From an uncultured Lachnospiraceae bacterium (GTDB lineage: Bacteria; Bacillota; Clostridia; Lachnospirales; Lachnospiraceae), in assembly GCA_910579275.1 (NCBI GenBank), contig CAJTTO010000024.1, positions 1 to 64,000 of the forward strand: a stretch of 64,000 nt of DNA, in the 5' to 3' direction. A model generated the notes under the pieces. That model did no database searches. It was given only the letters and a program-made list of their open reading frames with translations, and was not told where the DNA came from. Below are positions 54,132 to 64,000 of this stretch, in pieces (positions within the stretch are counted from its first letter, which is position 1; each line of letters starts with the position of its first letter). A program made the translations under genes and the position numbers.

Positions 54132-57100
54132 ATGAATGTGGAAGAATATCAGGCATGGGTTAAGCGAAGAAGAAAAAGGCGGTTGCGTATATTGGCGGCA
54201 GTGCTTTGTGTCTGTGTGCTGTTTACAACATTTCCTGACATCATTGAAACGTTATTCGTATTGGCTTCAGGAAGACTGAATAATACAGACACGAAGCAGA
54301 TTACTGCTTTTGCCATACTGCCGGAAGAAGTGCGCAGTCAGACTGTTTTGTTGGGAACCGGACTGGATAAACTGACGCTGCCCGACACAATCGAAGCAGT
54401 TCTCGAAGAATCTGATGCGTCGGAAAGCGTGACGAATTCAGAAGGGGAACCGGAAACAGAGAGCATGACAGCGACGGATGCTGTGAGCGAGCCGGAATCG
54501 GAAAGTGCGACAAAACCAGAGAATGAAAGCGAATCGGAAAGCGCAACGATACCGGAGAGTGAGCCGGAAAATGGGAGCGAATCGGAAACAGGGGAGATAT
54601 CCGAACCGGAAAACGCAACGATACCAGTGAGCGAGCCGGAGAATGAAAGCGAATCGGAAACAGAGGAGATATCCGAACCGGAAAGCGTAACGATACCAGT
54701 GAGCGAGCCGGAGAATGAAAGCGGAGCGGAGACAGAGGAGAATATATCCGAACCGGAAAGCAAGCCAGAAAACGAACCAGAAAGCAAGCCAGAGCCGGAA
54801 AACGAACCGGATCCGGAAAACGAACCGGAAAGCAAACCGGAGCCAGAAAAAGAAAGTGAAACAAAACCGGAAAGCAAACCGGAGCCAGAAAAAGAAAGTG
54901 AAACAAAACCAGAAAGCAAGCCGGAGCCGGAAAAAGAAAGTGAAGCAAAACCGGAAAGCAAGCCGGAGCCGGAAGCAGAGAGGGGAAACGATTCAATATC
55001 CACAGCGGAATCCAATCGTAAAATTGAATTCGAGGACATTAGGAAAAGTGTGCCCTCCGATACTGATGATACGCAGAATGCGGAAATCAGACAGGAATCC
55101 CGAACTGTCATGATGCCGCGATATGGTGCGGAAAACGAAATGGAAATCCTGACATTGCAAGACACACAGAGTATGGAGGAAAGTACAGAAGGACAAGAGG
55201 AAACCGACAACAGAAAAACCGTCGCCATAGAATGCATAGCATGGAAATCTGACCCGGAATATGACAAGGACACAGAGGGCATTTATCTATTCACCCCGAT
55301 TCTGCCGGAGTGCTATGTGCTGGCAGAGGGTGTGTGTCTCCCCGAAATTACCGTAACAGTGGAAAGCGAGGATAATGAGCAGATAATGAAGCCGTTCATA
55401 ACCGGCTGGCATTTTGGCGAGGAGGATACGGCGCCAAAAGGGGATCTGCTCTATGATGCAGGGGTATATTCCCTTATTCTGGCGGGCGGGGATGACGAGG
55501 TGCAGATTCCGTTTACGGATATCACATCCCTTTTGCCACAAGAGGTAACGGTGGAACTGACGTATGATACGGAGCATGGCGGGACAGAGCCGCAGGAGAT
55601 GATTTTGCCTATTGCCGAGTGGAGCTGTGCGGAATATGTGGAGGATGAAGAAGGAAAACTGCCTTATAGTGGAGAATTTCTTCTGGCAGCAGAGCTTGGT
55701 GCGGAGGAAACATATACCTTCTCGGATGGTGTGGAACCGATAAGTGTGACGCTGGTCTTTGATGCGCCGGCAACGACAGCACTGAATTATATTGACCCCG
55801 GTGTCATAACCTCAGATCAGGTGTGGGATAAGGATACGCAGTTTAAGGCCGGAACTTATACAATTAATCCGGGTGTGACAGTGACAGTGATTGACCGCAT
55901 TATGGTTAATAGGCGTGTTACGATAAATGGCGGGGGAAAAATTGTGAGGAGTCAGATGGGTTCCTGGAGTGCTGGCTTTGCCATGTTTTATATATCTGAT
56001 AGGGGATCGCTGACCTTAGAAAATATTACTGTAGACGGAGGTAATGTAGAAACAAAGGGCGCCGCCATTTATGTAAATAGGGGACCCCTTAATTTGAACG
56101 CTGGCGCAGTGATTCAAAACAATTATAATGTCAGTACCAGCTTATACGACTTTAATGCAGGAGGAGGTGTACTTTGCGATACAGAGGGTGTCGTAAATAT
56201 AAATGGTGGAATCATCCGGAATTGCCGTACAAGTAAAATTCTGGAAAGTGGATATCCGCATGCCCACGGAGGAGGAGGAGTACATCTTAGAGGAACAGCA
56301 ATTTGTAACATGACTGCCGGCAGCATTACGGGGAACGAGGCATCCAGCGGCGGAGCCGTCTATATAGGAAACGGTTCAACACTGAATTTGTCCGGTGGTG
56401 AGATATCGGGTAATTCGGCGGCCGGGAATGGGGATGGCGTCTACTTTACAACATCGATGAGTTCAAAAGGTATTATGAATATTGGTGGGGATGCAAACAT
56501 AAAGGATACAATTTATCTGGATAATACTACAGCTATCAAATATCCCTATATTACATCCGCCCTTCATTATCCGGTTACCCTAAGCTGCAGCTCCACGGAG
56601 GAAGGACGTGTTCTGGCGGAGGGCAGCAATTATACGCTCACGGGTGTAGATGCCAGTAAGATTCGAATGAAAGGAACAGGTTTATACTCCAGACTGGATG
56701 CTGAGAAGAACCAGATTTATTTAAGTGCGACAGAGGAACCAGAGACAGCATGGCAGGAAAGTGCCGGCGGAGCATGGAAAAACGGCAAATTTACGACTGC
56801 ACTGACAAATGTTTATGACGGCGGCACGATTAAGCTTCTGACAGATATTGTTATTTCGGAAACGGCAGAAATTACAAAGTCAGTCACGATTACCAGCGAT
56901 AATGCATCTGATCCATACGTCATGACAAGGATGCCAAGCGGAAAATACGGAAATATTTCCATAACGGGAAACGGTCATCTGACATTGACAAATGTGATAT
57001 ACGACGGAAATCGGGATTATCTACAGGGGGCAGCAGATGCAAATACGCAGTCCCTGATTAAAGTAGGAAATGATAGCAGTGATACCGGAGCACGACTGAC

Positions 57101-60100
57101 ACTCGGAAACGGTGCTGTCGTTCGCGGCGGTTATAAAACTGGTGGTTCCGGTCTGTTTGCCGTATACGGAACCATGACGATGAATAGCGGTGCGGTTATA
57201 GAAACCTGCGAGGTGACAGGTACTGGCGGCGGTGTCTGGGTATCGTCTTCCGGTACGTTCACGATGAACGGCGGAACGATTCGCGGCTGTAAGGCGGGGG
57301 GCGGCGGTTCAGCCCTTTCCGTTGACGGAACATGTACGTTAAAGGGTGGCAGCATCACGGACAATACGGATACTTCTGATATGGACTGTGCGGTTTATCT
57401 GCGAAGCAGCGGAAGCGGAAAACTGACCTTAAGCGGCACAAGTATTTCGGGTAATACGTACAGTGTTTATAATGACGGCAAAAGTGTCTCTGTCACGGGG
57501 AATTCCACGCTTTCTGGCAGCATATATACCACGAATGCCATTACGGCATCCGGAAATGCAGTAAGCAGCCTGACAAAGACCTATACCATCACGCAGCCGG
57601 ATCCTGCGACAGCGGGAGCGGTAGTGGTGAAGGGCAGCAAGGATACACAGCATTATCAGCTGGCAAATACCGGCTATGGATTGGCTCCGAAAAGTGACGG
57701 GAGCAGCAATCTCGTAGCTGCAAAGAAATATAAGGTATCGTTTGACAACAAGGGCGGTACTGGTGACACCACTGCCATAGATGTTATCTGCGGGGGTGTT
57801 TATGGACAGCTCCCGACACCGACAAGGACAGGTTATACATTTGGCGGCTGGTATACCGCAGCCACTGGCGGCAGTAAGGTCACAGCCGAAACGGTTGCCA
57901 CAGCCACGGCGGCACATATCCTTTACGCGCACTGGAAGGCAAATACCTATACGGTAACTTACAATAAAAACAGCGGAACGATAACAAACGAAAGCAGTTA
58001 TACAAAGTATACATGCGGAACAGGTCTGACACTGCCGACACCGGCAAGGACAGGCTATACGTTTGGCGGCTGGTTTGAAAATGCAAGTTTCACAGGCACG
58101 GCGGTCACGAAGATTTCAACCACGGCTACAGGAAATAAGACCTATTATGCGAAGTGGACGGCAAAGCAATGTAAAGTAGTCTTTGATTATCAGGGAGCGA
58201 CAAGCGGCAACAGCACGACAGAGAAAACAGTGACGTACAACAGCACTTACGGGACTTTGCCCGCACCGAAGAAGACAGGTTATACCTTTAAGGGCTGGTA
58301 CGCACAGGCAGGAGGACAAGGAGGACAGACTACAGCAACGACAAAGGTTACAAAAGTAAGTAATCATACACTTTTCGCTTACTGGAAAGATGAAACACTC
58401 CCCGATGCGCCTGTCCTGCAGGATGGCGTAAGCCTGCCCACAGGCTGGACGAATACGCAGGATTCCATTCCCCTGAAGCTCTATGACAGCGTGGGTGTTA
58501 CGGAATTATGGGTAAAAACGGATAGCGGAGCTTATCAAAAAGAAAACGGATTTTCCAGTGGCAGCAGTACATATTCCTATACGGTCGAGGAGGGGGAGCA
58601 TACCTATCAGTTTAAGGCTAAGGATGCAGCCGGAAACGAATCAGCAGACAGCGCTGTATTTAAGGTCAAACTGGATAAAACGCTTCCTGCAATAAACCTT
58701 GCCAATATGTCCATAGAAAACGGTGAAAAAAATCTGTGGGACTGGATTGTCGGCAAAAAGAGCATGATTATCAAAATACCTGCTGCGGACATTACCGATG
58801 CCGGATCCGGAATAGACAACGTGTCCTACACTGCGATACCGGACAGCGGTGCACAGCAGACGAAAACAATCAGCGTAAAGGACGGTTGCTATGAGATTGC
58901 CCTCAATGCAGAATTTGCCGGAACAATTGAACTGACGGCAAAGGACATCGCGGGGAATACCGTACAGATCAGCCTCGTGGCAGCGGATGGGAAAATCGTC
59001 ACAGAGGATAACGCGCCAGTGGTTACCATGACGTTACCGGATACGCCGGTGCCGAATGCAAACGGATGGTATAATACAACACCTATAGAAATCAGCGTGC
59101 GCGTGACAGACAACAGGAACAATGAAGGCACGGGTATTCTTTCCGGCGGTATTGGAGGAATCACATGGAAAGACGGAGAAGACGGCATAGAGCAGACTGT
59201 AAGCGGACTGCCCGGGAATGACGCTGTATATGAAAAAGAATTTGTCATACAGGCAGCGACAGACGGTGCGCATACTTATTACATAAATGCCGTTGATAAT
59301 GCAGGAAATGAGAGCGGATGGCAGACAATCACAGTCTGTCTTGACACAGTGAATCCCGTTTTTCGTGAAAATCCAATCGTTACGAACTGCACACAGGATG
59401 ACGCGGACATTACCTTTACTTCGTCCGAAAGCGGAAAAGTATACTGGATTGCGGATGCCGAATCAAAGCCGGACGCACAGAAAGTGTTGGAGAGCGGCTC
59501 TGGGAACGGCAACGAAAAAGATATTACAGGCGGCATACAGGAAACTTTTACCGAAGGAAAATTTCTTCCCGGAACCATACACACAGTTTATATGGTGCTG
59601 GAAGATGTCGCGGGTAACTTGTCCGAAGTAAAGGCAGTCAGCTTCACCACACTGCAGGCGGCGCCTCAGATTACATTAGAGGATCTTGACATCGACTTTG
59701 AGGCAGAAAACGTGAAACTGCCCGATGACCTTGGGGAAATGGAAATCTACACGGATCCATCCGATCCGGAGGGAAGCATAATTGTTCCGAATGAGGACGG
59801 CTCTTGGCCAATTGAGCCGGGAACATCTATATATATACGCTATCCGGAAAAGACGGAAGGCGGCATGACAAGCCCTCCTAGCGACGCCATAGGAATTGAC
59901 CTTCCAGACAGACCCGCGGCGCCTGCGGCAAAACAGGCGGCAGTGACCGATACAACGGTAACGGTGACAGATCCGGTCAGTGGTGAGGAGTATGTCCTTG
60001 TGCCAAAGGGACAGACGCCTGACTGGAGCATTTCCAACACCACAGGGCAGTTTGAAGGACTTGACCCGAACACGGAATATGACCTTTATGCGCGGATAAA

Positions 60101-62654
60101 AGCAACGAAGGAGCGTTTTGCTTCTGCGTCTGTAAAAACAGAGGTACGGACATTTGTGACGATAAAAGAACCGATTGTCACAGGTGACGGAGCAGGGGAA
60201 GACGGCAACACTGTTTCCAAACCGGATGCGCCGGATACCAGTGGCAGTACAGTGACCTATACAGGAACCTATGAGGAAGAGTATGTGCCTGTCATCATAG
60301 TGGATGGTCAGGAATATTCTCCTGAAATGACATGGAATGAAGACAGCGGGGTTGGTGAATGGGAGTATACCCTTGATATACCGGACGGTGCGGCGGAAGT
60401 GGAGATTACCGTCGAATTCAGGAAACGAACCATAAGCGGAATCACGGTAATGCCGGAGACGCTGACCATTTTTGCAGACAATGCTGTAAATGTGGGGATA
60501 ACTGCGCTTACTTCTTATTTAAAAGAAAACAGCAGTGTACAGGCAGTCTATGACAATAAGACAAACGATACCGTGCAGGCGGACTATGGCACCACAGACG
60601 AATTTTCGATAAAAGGTGCAGTCTACAACTATACTGTTTCAGCCAGCGGAAAAACCAGCGGGATGATTCTGAATGTGACACCCGTGTCAGCATCATTCAT
60701 AGCCCCGGCGGAGCTTACTCAGGTTCGAAAGGACGGCGGATATACAGTGTCGGAAGTGGCAGAATGGCTTCCTGCACAGGTTACAGTCAACTATACAGGG
60801 GAGGGATATATAGCGAGGACAGAAAGCGGTAAGGTCGTATGGAACACAGACTCCATAGAAGCGGGTTTTGGCTCTGAACCTGTGAGAAAGACCATCAGCG
60901 GAACCGTGGAGCTGCCGGCATGGGTGACATGCCACAATTCTGTCAGCATTGTAATTGATTTTATTGACAAGCTTGCACTGACCGATGCACAGATGAAGCT
61001 TTCTGTCTCCGGCTGGGTTTACGGGGAGCAGGCAGCGCCTGTTCCGCAAGGAAGCATTACCGTGGCGGACACAAATCCGAGCTATACCTATCTTTACAGC
61101 GCCAACAACGGCGCAGCATGGGTAACGGCGGAAAATCTGCCGAAGTCTTCCGGCGGACATATTATTCCCGGCGAATATCTTGTAAAGATGACTTATATGG
61201 GGGATGATTATTTCGGTGTCAGGACAGCTTCCTTTACTGTGACTGCAAAGCTTCTTGAAATCCGGAAGGGAACGCTTGAAGTAGAAGACCGGAATTATGA
61301 CGGAACCATGGATGCCAGATTAAAGGAGGGCGGACAGGCTGCACTTTCCGGTGCCATCACAGGTGATACTGTCGCACTCGGCGGCAGCCTAAGCGCAAGA
61401 TTTACTGAGGCGGGGCCTAAAAAGAAAATTCCGGTCATTGTGACAGGTTTCTTGCTGGAAGGCAGTGACGCCGGATATTATGGGCTGAAAAATACCACGC
61501 TCACACTGTATGCGACCATCAACAATGCAGACGGTACGCCGCCGTCCGGAGGAAACAACGGCAACGGCGGAAACGGAAATGGCGGCAACAGTGATAATGA
61601 CGGAAAAAACAGTTCGAGTGACAACGGCGATAGCGATACGGATGCATCTGCAATCACGCCGCCGTCGGTATCACTTCCGACAGATATGCAGCGGCCTGAT
61701 TCCGGAACAGAAGGCAGTCCTGATGAAATCGCGGAAACAAATTCTACACAGCAGACGGAAGAATCCTTAGAACAGATGACAGAGCCAGAAAACACGGATA
61801 CAAATGCACCGGAGCAGGGCGCCTTAGAATCCATTCAGGCAGACAACGAACAACAGACCAAAAACAAATTCTTGCATGCCATGCAGGCATCAATCGTGGA
61901 TGACAGGATTGTCATGTCCGGCGAACCAGTCGAGACAGGCAACAGACCGCAGTCATCGGACACTACAACAATGATTCAGGCTGGAGAAGGTCTGGTTGCT
62001 GTCACGCTAGTCTGTGAGGACGAGGGGTACGCTGCGGGAGTGAAGGATACGATAGCGGTGGCAAATGCAGTACTGACACCGGAGCAGATTCAGCTTGTAA
62101 ACGATGGAGCAAGCATAGAAATCAAGATAGTGATAAAGGACATTTCAGGAAATGTGACAGAGCAGGACAAGGAGATTATAGAAAACGGCCTGACGCTGTT
62201 TCGGAAGGAGATACAGGAGCTTACGATTGGCATGTACGTTGATATTTCTATGTTCACCAGAGTTGACGAGGGTGACTGGAATACCATTACTGCCATAAAG
62301 GAACCCATAGAAATCAGTATCGGTATTCTGAAGGAATTGCAGGAGGATGGCAGAACGTTTTATATTATCCGCTCGCATGAAGGGGAGTATGCCCTTTTGA
62401 ACGATGTTGGACATGATACGAATAACATCACCATCCGTACAAATATGTTCTCTGCCTATGCCATCGCATACCGGCAGAAGGGTATGGATTATGAGCAGGA
62501 TGAGCAGGATGAACAAATGAAATGCAGACTGTGCCACATTTGCCCGACGTTCTTAGGCATATGCTATTTTGCAGGGTTTGCAGTGATAATTGCACTTATA
62601 TCGATAATCTGCGTTATTATCCTTATAAAAAGACATCACAGAGTAAAAAGATAA
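54132..62654 (+). CDS. Giant multi-domain surface protein (2840 aa)
   Basis: A strong gaggaggtac site precedes the ATG. Order: N-terminal signal anchor (about 18-45), Glu/Pro/Ser-rich stalk with repeats (about 105-300), two right-handed beta-helix regions (about 560-780 and 900-1150, with TMNSGAVI, TMNGGTI-type coils), three InlB B-repeat/Flg_new units (about 1200-1420, GYTFGGWYTAA type), Ig-like domains, a fibronectin-like part, a YDG domain (about 2375-2460), a Gly/Asn-rich linker and a C-terminal membrane helix (about 2805-2831) with basic tail. No LPxTG. A long, extended surface adhesin or host/glycan-interacting protein, by domain logic. No frame break was noticed. Confidence 0.87.
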   Translation: MNVEEYQAWVKRRRKRRLRILAAVLCVCVLFTTFPDIIETLFVLASGRLNNTDTKQITAFAILPEEVRSQTVLLGTGLDKLTLPDTIEAVLEESDASESVTNSEGEPETESMTATDAVSEPESESATKPENESESESATIPESEPENGSESETGEISEPENATIPVSEPENESESETEEISEPESVTIPVSEPENESGAETEENISEPESKPENEPESKPEPENEPDPENEPESKPEPEKESETKPESKPEPEKESETKPESKPEPEKESEAKPESKPEPEAERGNDSISTAESNRKIEFEDIRKSVPSDTDDTQNAEIRQESRTVMMPRYGAENEMEILTLQDTQSMEESTEGQEETDNRKTVAIECIAWKSDPEYDKDTEGIYLFTPILPECYVLAEGVCLPEITVTVESEDNEQIMKPFITGWHFGEEDTAPKGDLLYDAGVYSLILAGGDDEVQIPFTDITSLLPQEVTVELTYDTEHGGTEPQEMILPIAEWSCAEYVEDEEGKLPYSGEFLLAAELGAEETYTFSDGVEPISVTLVFDAPATTALNYIDPGVITSDQVWDKDTQFKAGTYTINPGVTVTVIDRIMVNRRVTINGGGKIVRSQMGSWSAGFAMFYISDRGSLTLENITVDGGNVETKGAAIYVNRGPLNLNAGAVIQNNYNVSTSLYDFNAGGGVLCDTEGVVNINGGIIRNCRTSKILESGYPHAHGGGGVHLRGTAICNMTAGSITGNEASSGGAVYIGNGSTLNLSGGEISGNSAAGNGDGVYFTTSMSSKGIMNIGGDANIKDTIYLDNTTAIKYPYITSALHYPVTLSCSSTEEGRVLAEGSNYTLTGVDASKIRMKGTGLYSRLDAEKNQIYLSATEEPETAWQESAGGAWKNGKFTTALTNVYDGGTIKLLTDIVISETAEITKSVTITSDNASDPYVMTRMPSGKYGNISITGNGHLTLTNVIYDGNRDYLQGAADANTQSLIKVGNDSSDTGARLTLGNGAVVRGGYKTGGSGLFAVYGTMTMNSGAVIETCEVTGTGGGVWVSSSGTFTMNGGTIRGCKAGGGGSALSVDGTCTLKGGSITDNTDTSDMDCAVYLRSSGSGKLTLSGTSISGNTYSVYNDGKSVSVTGNSTLSGSIYTTNAITASGNAVSSLTKTYTITQPDPATAGAVVVKGSKDTQHYQLANTGYGLAPKSDGSSNLVAAKKYKVSFDNKGGTGDTTAIDVICGGVYGQLPTPTRTGYTFGGWYTAATGGSKVTAETVATATAAHILYAHWKANTYTVTYNKNSGTITNESSYTKYTCGTGLTLPTPARTGYTFGGWFENASFTGTAVTKISTTATGNKTYYAKWTAKQCKVVFDYQGATSGNSTTEKTVTYNSTYGTLPAPKKTGYTFKGWYAQAGGQGGQTTATTKVTKVSNHTLFAYWKDETLPDAPVLQDGVSLPTGWTNTQDSIPLKLYDSVGVTELWVKTDSGAYQKENGFSSGSSTYSYTVEEGEHTYQFKAKDAAGNESADSAVFKVKLDKTLPAINLANMSIENGEKNLWDWIVGKKSMIIKIPAADITDAGSGIDNVSYTAIPDSGAQQTKTISVKDGCYEIALNAEFAGTIELTAKDIAGNTVQISLVAADGKIVTEDNAPVVTMTLPDTPVPNANGWYNTTPIEISVRVTDNRNNEGTGILSGGIGGITWKDGEDGIEQTVSGLPGNDAVYEKEFVIQAATDGAHTYYINAVDNAGNESGWQTITVCLDTVNPVFRENPIVTNCTQDDADITFTSSESGKVYWIADAESKPDAQKVLESGSGNGNEKDITGGIQETFTEGKFLPGTIHTVYMVLEDVAGNLSEVKAVSFTTLQAAPQITLEDLDIDFEAENVKLPDDLGEMEIYTDPSDPEGSIIVPNEDGSWPIEPGTSIYIRYPEKTEGGMTSPPSDAIGIDLPDRPAAPAAKQAAVTDTTVTVTDPVSGEEYVLVPKGQTPDWSISNTTGQFEGLDPNTEYDLYARIKATKERFASASVKTEVRTFVTIKEPIVTGDGAGEDGNTVSKPDAPDTSGSTVTYTGTYEEEYVPVIIVDGQEYSPEMTWNEDSGVGEWEYTLDIPDGAAEVEITVEFRKRTISGITVMPETLTIFADNAVNVGITALTSYLKENSSVQAVYDNKTNDTVQADYGTTDEFSIKGAVYNYTVSASGKTSGMILNVTPVSASFIAPAELTQVRKDGGYTVSEVAEWLPAQVTVNYTGEGYIARTESGKVVWNTDSIEAGFGSEPVRKTISGTVELPAWVTCHNSVSIVIDFIDKLALTDAQMKLSVSGWVYGEQAAPVPQGSITVADTNPSYTYLYSANNGAAWVTAENLPKSSGGHIIPGEYLVKMTYMGDDYFGVRTASFTVTAKLLEIRKGTLEVEDRNYDGTMDARLKEGGQAALSGAITGDTVALGGSLSARFTEAGPKKKIPVIVTGFLLEGSDAGYYGLKNTTLTLYATINNADGTPPSGGNNGNGGNGNGGNSDNDGKNSSSDNGDSDTDASAITPPSVSLPTDMQRPDSGTEGSPDEIAETNSTQQTEESLEQMTEPENTDTNAPEQGALESIQADNEQQTKNKFLHAMQASIVDDRIVMSGEPVETGNRPQSSDTTTMIQAGEGLVAVTLVCEDEGYAAGVKDTIAVANAVLTPEQIQLVNDGASIEIKIVIKDISGNVTEQDKEIIENGLTLFRKEIQELTIGMYVDISMFTRVDEGDWNTITAIKEPIEISIGILKELQEDGRTFYIIRSHEGEYALLNDVGHDTNNITIRTNMFSAYAIAYRQKGMDYEQDEQDEQMKCRLCHICPTFLGICYFAGFAVIIALISIICVIILIKRHHRVKR
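54831..54977 (+). repeat. 42-bp coding tandem repeats in the stalk
   Basis: Three full units of 42 bp and half of a fourth, beginning agcaaaccggagccagaaaa, encode SKPEPEKESETKPE. Upstream in the same gene other Glu/Ser-rich units (SEPENESESETEEI) also repeat. Length variation among strains would be expected. Confidence 0.9.
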
Positions 62655-62656
62655 AA

Positions 62657-62701
62657 GAAAGGGGCTGTCGCACTAAGTAATTAGTGCGCAGCTCCTTTTT
62701 T
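62657..62701 (+). terminator. Terminator-like hairpin / IS1182 end
   Basis: ggggctgtcgcactaa pairs with ttagtgcgcagctcc, followed by six T. The word gggctgtcgcactaa is common at IS1182-type ends, so it may be both an IS end and the terminator of the giant gene. Confidence 0.8.
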
Positions 62702-62760
62702 CATGAAAAAAATAACTGCCAGACCTCGAAAGTATCCGGCAGTTGGTGTAAAACTAATGT

Positions 62761-63042
62761 ATGGCCAAACACATTAACTTACAGAAAAATTATAGTCTAA
62801 ATCAAAGTGGATATCAATTAAAACTTCTGCTAAATATTGAAACCATTATTCCGGAAGATGATTTTGTGCGGTTACTCAGTCAGTTTGTGGAGGCAATGGA
62901 TTTGACTGACTCATATTCTACTTATGAAAGAATAAATTCAGTATCCCCAAGAACACTTCTTAAGATTGTGCTTTACGCTTACATGAATGGGGATTATTCT
63001 TCTCGTTCCATGGAGTTAAACTGTAAAAAGGATATTAATTAA
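62761..63042 (+). pseudogene. IS1182-family transposase N-terminal fragment
   Basis: 93 codons: a MAKHINLQKNYSLNQSGYQL start, then PEDDFVRLLSQFVEAMDL and SPRTLLKIVLYAYMNGDYSS, ending at CKKDIN-stop. The match to IS1182 transposases stops where the sequence would continue into the catalytic domain. The rest is missing. Confidence 0.85.
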
Positions 63043-63072
63043 ATTAGATTCACCTATCTTGCCTCTCAATTC

Positions 63073-63990
63073 CTACCTCGGTCCCAAAAACTTATCCCCA
63101 TTTAAATGTATCATGTGCTCCGGCATTTCTGCAATCCAGACTTCCGTATCCCATGCCAATGTTTCCGAAAAGCTCTTATAAGTCTTAAAATCAAGAAATG
63201 CTGTCACAAAGATTTTCCCTGCTGTTACATTCTTTGTCATTTCAGTTATTTCCAATATTCTTTTAGCGTCCATCGGTCCTACAGAAGTCACTGATTCTAC
63301 AAAATATATCCAGTTCTTATCCTCTCTGTATAAAACCACATCCGGCATTTTATCATGCAAGGTTATTTCAAATCCCAATTTCTTCAGTTTATCAACGTTT
63401 TTTACCAAATCTTTCTCTATGGTATCGCCAACATACAAACATTCCGAATTGAGTGCAAATCGTGGCGCAAACTCCTCAATAATAGCTTTCTGCAGTTCAT
63501 TGTGCTTGCCTGTAGAAAATTGAAAATCAGCTCCATTTATACGCACCGGCATCATTGTCATTTTCTTTTTTGATGCATACATATCTACCAGTTTTTCATG
63601 GTATTTCAAAAATCGACTTACAGATTTTTGCCACTCTGATGTTTGAAACACCCTTATCATCTGCAATGTTTCTTCTGTAAGTCTATACCTATAATTAGGA
63701 CTGTTTGTGGCTTTTCCATTATCCTCTACAAGTGCGGCATTGCGAAAATGATGTAATGCCTGCTTACGAAAAGTCTCCCTACTGTTTTCTGCATAAGTCG
63801 ATCCGTAATATGTATTAGCAAACTGAATAATATCATGGATACGAATCCACTCGTTTCCGGCGTCTTTCCATAATGTATCCTGCTTTATCCCTGCCATTGC
63901 CAAAAGTACATAGCAACAGATATCTGCCTGCTGCGCCTTCGGCATTCCGAGTATTTTCAGAAGTTCTCTTGTCTCATCAATTTTATCCAC
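63073..63990 (-). CDS. BsuBI/PstI-family restriction endonuclease
   Basis: A 305-residue type II nuclease. The C-terminal half matches the family closely: GKHNELQKAIIEEFAPRF, LYVGDTIEKDL, HDKMPDVVLY, IYFVESVTSVGP and the end EVWIAEMPEHMIHLNGDKFL. The N-terminal 130 residues form the helical DNA-recognition part. Family members cut CTGCAG. The start is GTG with gaggga six nt upstream at the window edge. A cognate adenine methylase would be expected just upstream on the same strand, beyond the window. Confidence 0.9.
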   Translation of the reverse strand: MDKIDETRELLKILGMPKAQQADICCYVLLAMAGIKQDTLWKDAGNEWIRIHDIIQFANTYYGSTYAENSRETFRKQALHHFRNAALVEDNGKATNSPNYRYRLTEETLQMIRVFQTSEWQKSVSRFLKYHEKLVDMYASKKKMTMMPVRINGADFQFSTGKHNELQKAIIEEFAPRFALNSECLYVGDTIEKDLVKNVDKLKKLGFEITLHDKMPDVVLYREDKNWIYFVESVTSVGPMDAKRILEITEMTKNVTAGKIFVTAFLDFKTYKSFSETLAWDTEVWIAEMPEHMIHLNGDKFLGPR

Positions 63991-64000
63991 AGTATCCCTC

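Noticed and set aside
54301..55282. Long minus-strand frames opposite the Glu/Pro-rich stalk
   Set aside because: Arise from the biased codons of the repeats in the giant gene; low-complexity Ser/Phe/Pro text with no start signals.

Overview
The window reads as a low-GC Firmicutes chromosome, most likely a gut Lachnospiraceae (Roseburia/Agathobacter/Eubacterium type). Reasons: clean Shine-Dalgarno sites, DUF4446 and DUF3881 neighbours around parAB and serS, a perfect parS site beside parA, and many short palindromic intergenic elements. ParA, parS and ParB together suggest the left end lies near the replication origin. The species is not proven from sequence alone.

Layout. 1-13 kb is core: repeats and parS, parA, an unknown gene, parB, a cluster of MITE-like repeats, DUF4446, an HD-GYP phosphodiesterase, serS, DUF3881, a possible structured RNA, tRNA-Arg, a DEDDh exonuclease, a D,D-carboxypeptidase and xylulokinase. 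13-20 kb holds an SNF2/SWIM helicase, a GGDEF-EAL-LamG protein whose start is broken by a T9 tract, three tRNAs, a frameshifted ribbon-helix-helix ORF and a Uma2 protein. 20-34.7 kb holds DedA, a two-component system, a 1608-residue Ig-like surface protein, an SGNH hydrolase, a flavodoxin-fold reductase, and a three-gene unit of VWA protein, MoxR-like ATPase and LRR protein.

34.9-53.7 kb is an accessory, defence-rich island. It contains two GATC-type adenine methylases (DpnA/DpnM-like), a third methylase with no normal start codon, a divergent controller plus small nuclease, and a Sau96I/Eco47II-type R-M pair. These are followed by decayed small genes, a PIN-domain protein next to a zinc-ribbon/unknown gene pair, and a radical SAM/SPASM enzyme with a tiny overlapping upstream ORF. 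The rest is integrase and excisionase debris (one piece fused to a Fic-type winged helix), an IetAS-like ATPase plus subtilase pair, a broken IS256 element and a Fic protein with an operator array. A 39-bp block occurs in direct orientation at 39.1 and 53.6 kb and could mark the edges of a mobile unit.

54-64 kb holds a 2840-residue membrane-anchored surface protein, an IS1182 fragment and a BsuBI/PstI-type restriction enzyme at the window edge.

Strongest candidates for something new: the PIN and 362-aa/zinc-ribbon genes, the VWA-MoxR-LRR unit, the radical SAM locus, the cytoplasmic GGDEF-EAL-LamG fusion and the excisionase-Fic-wHTH fusion. All functional statements are from motif reading; no database search was run.
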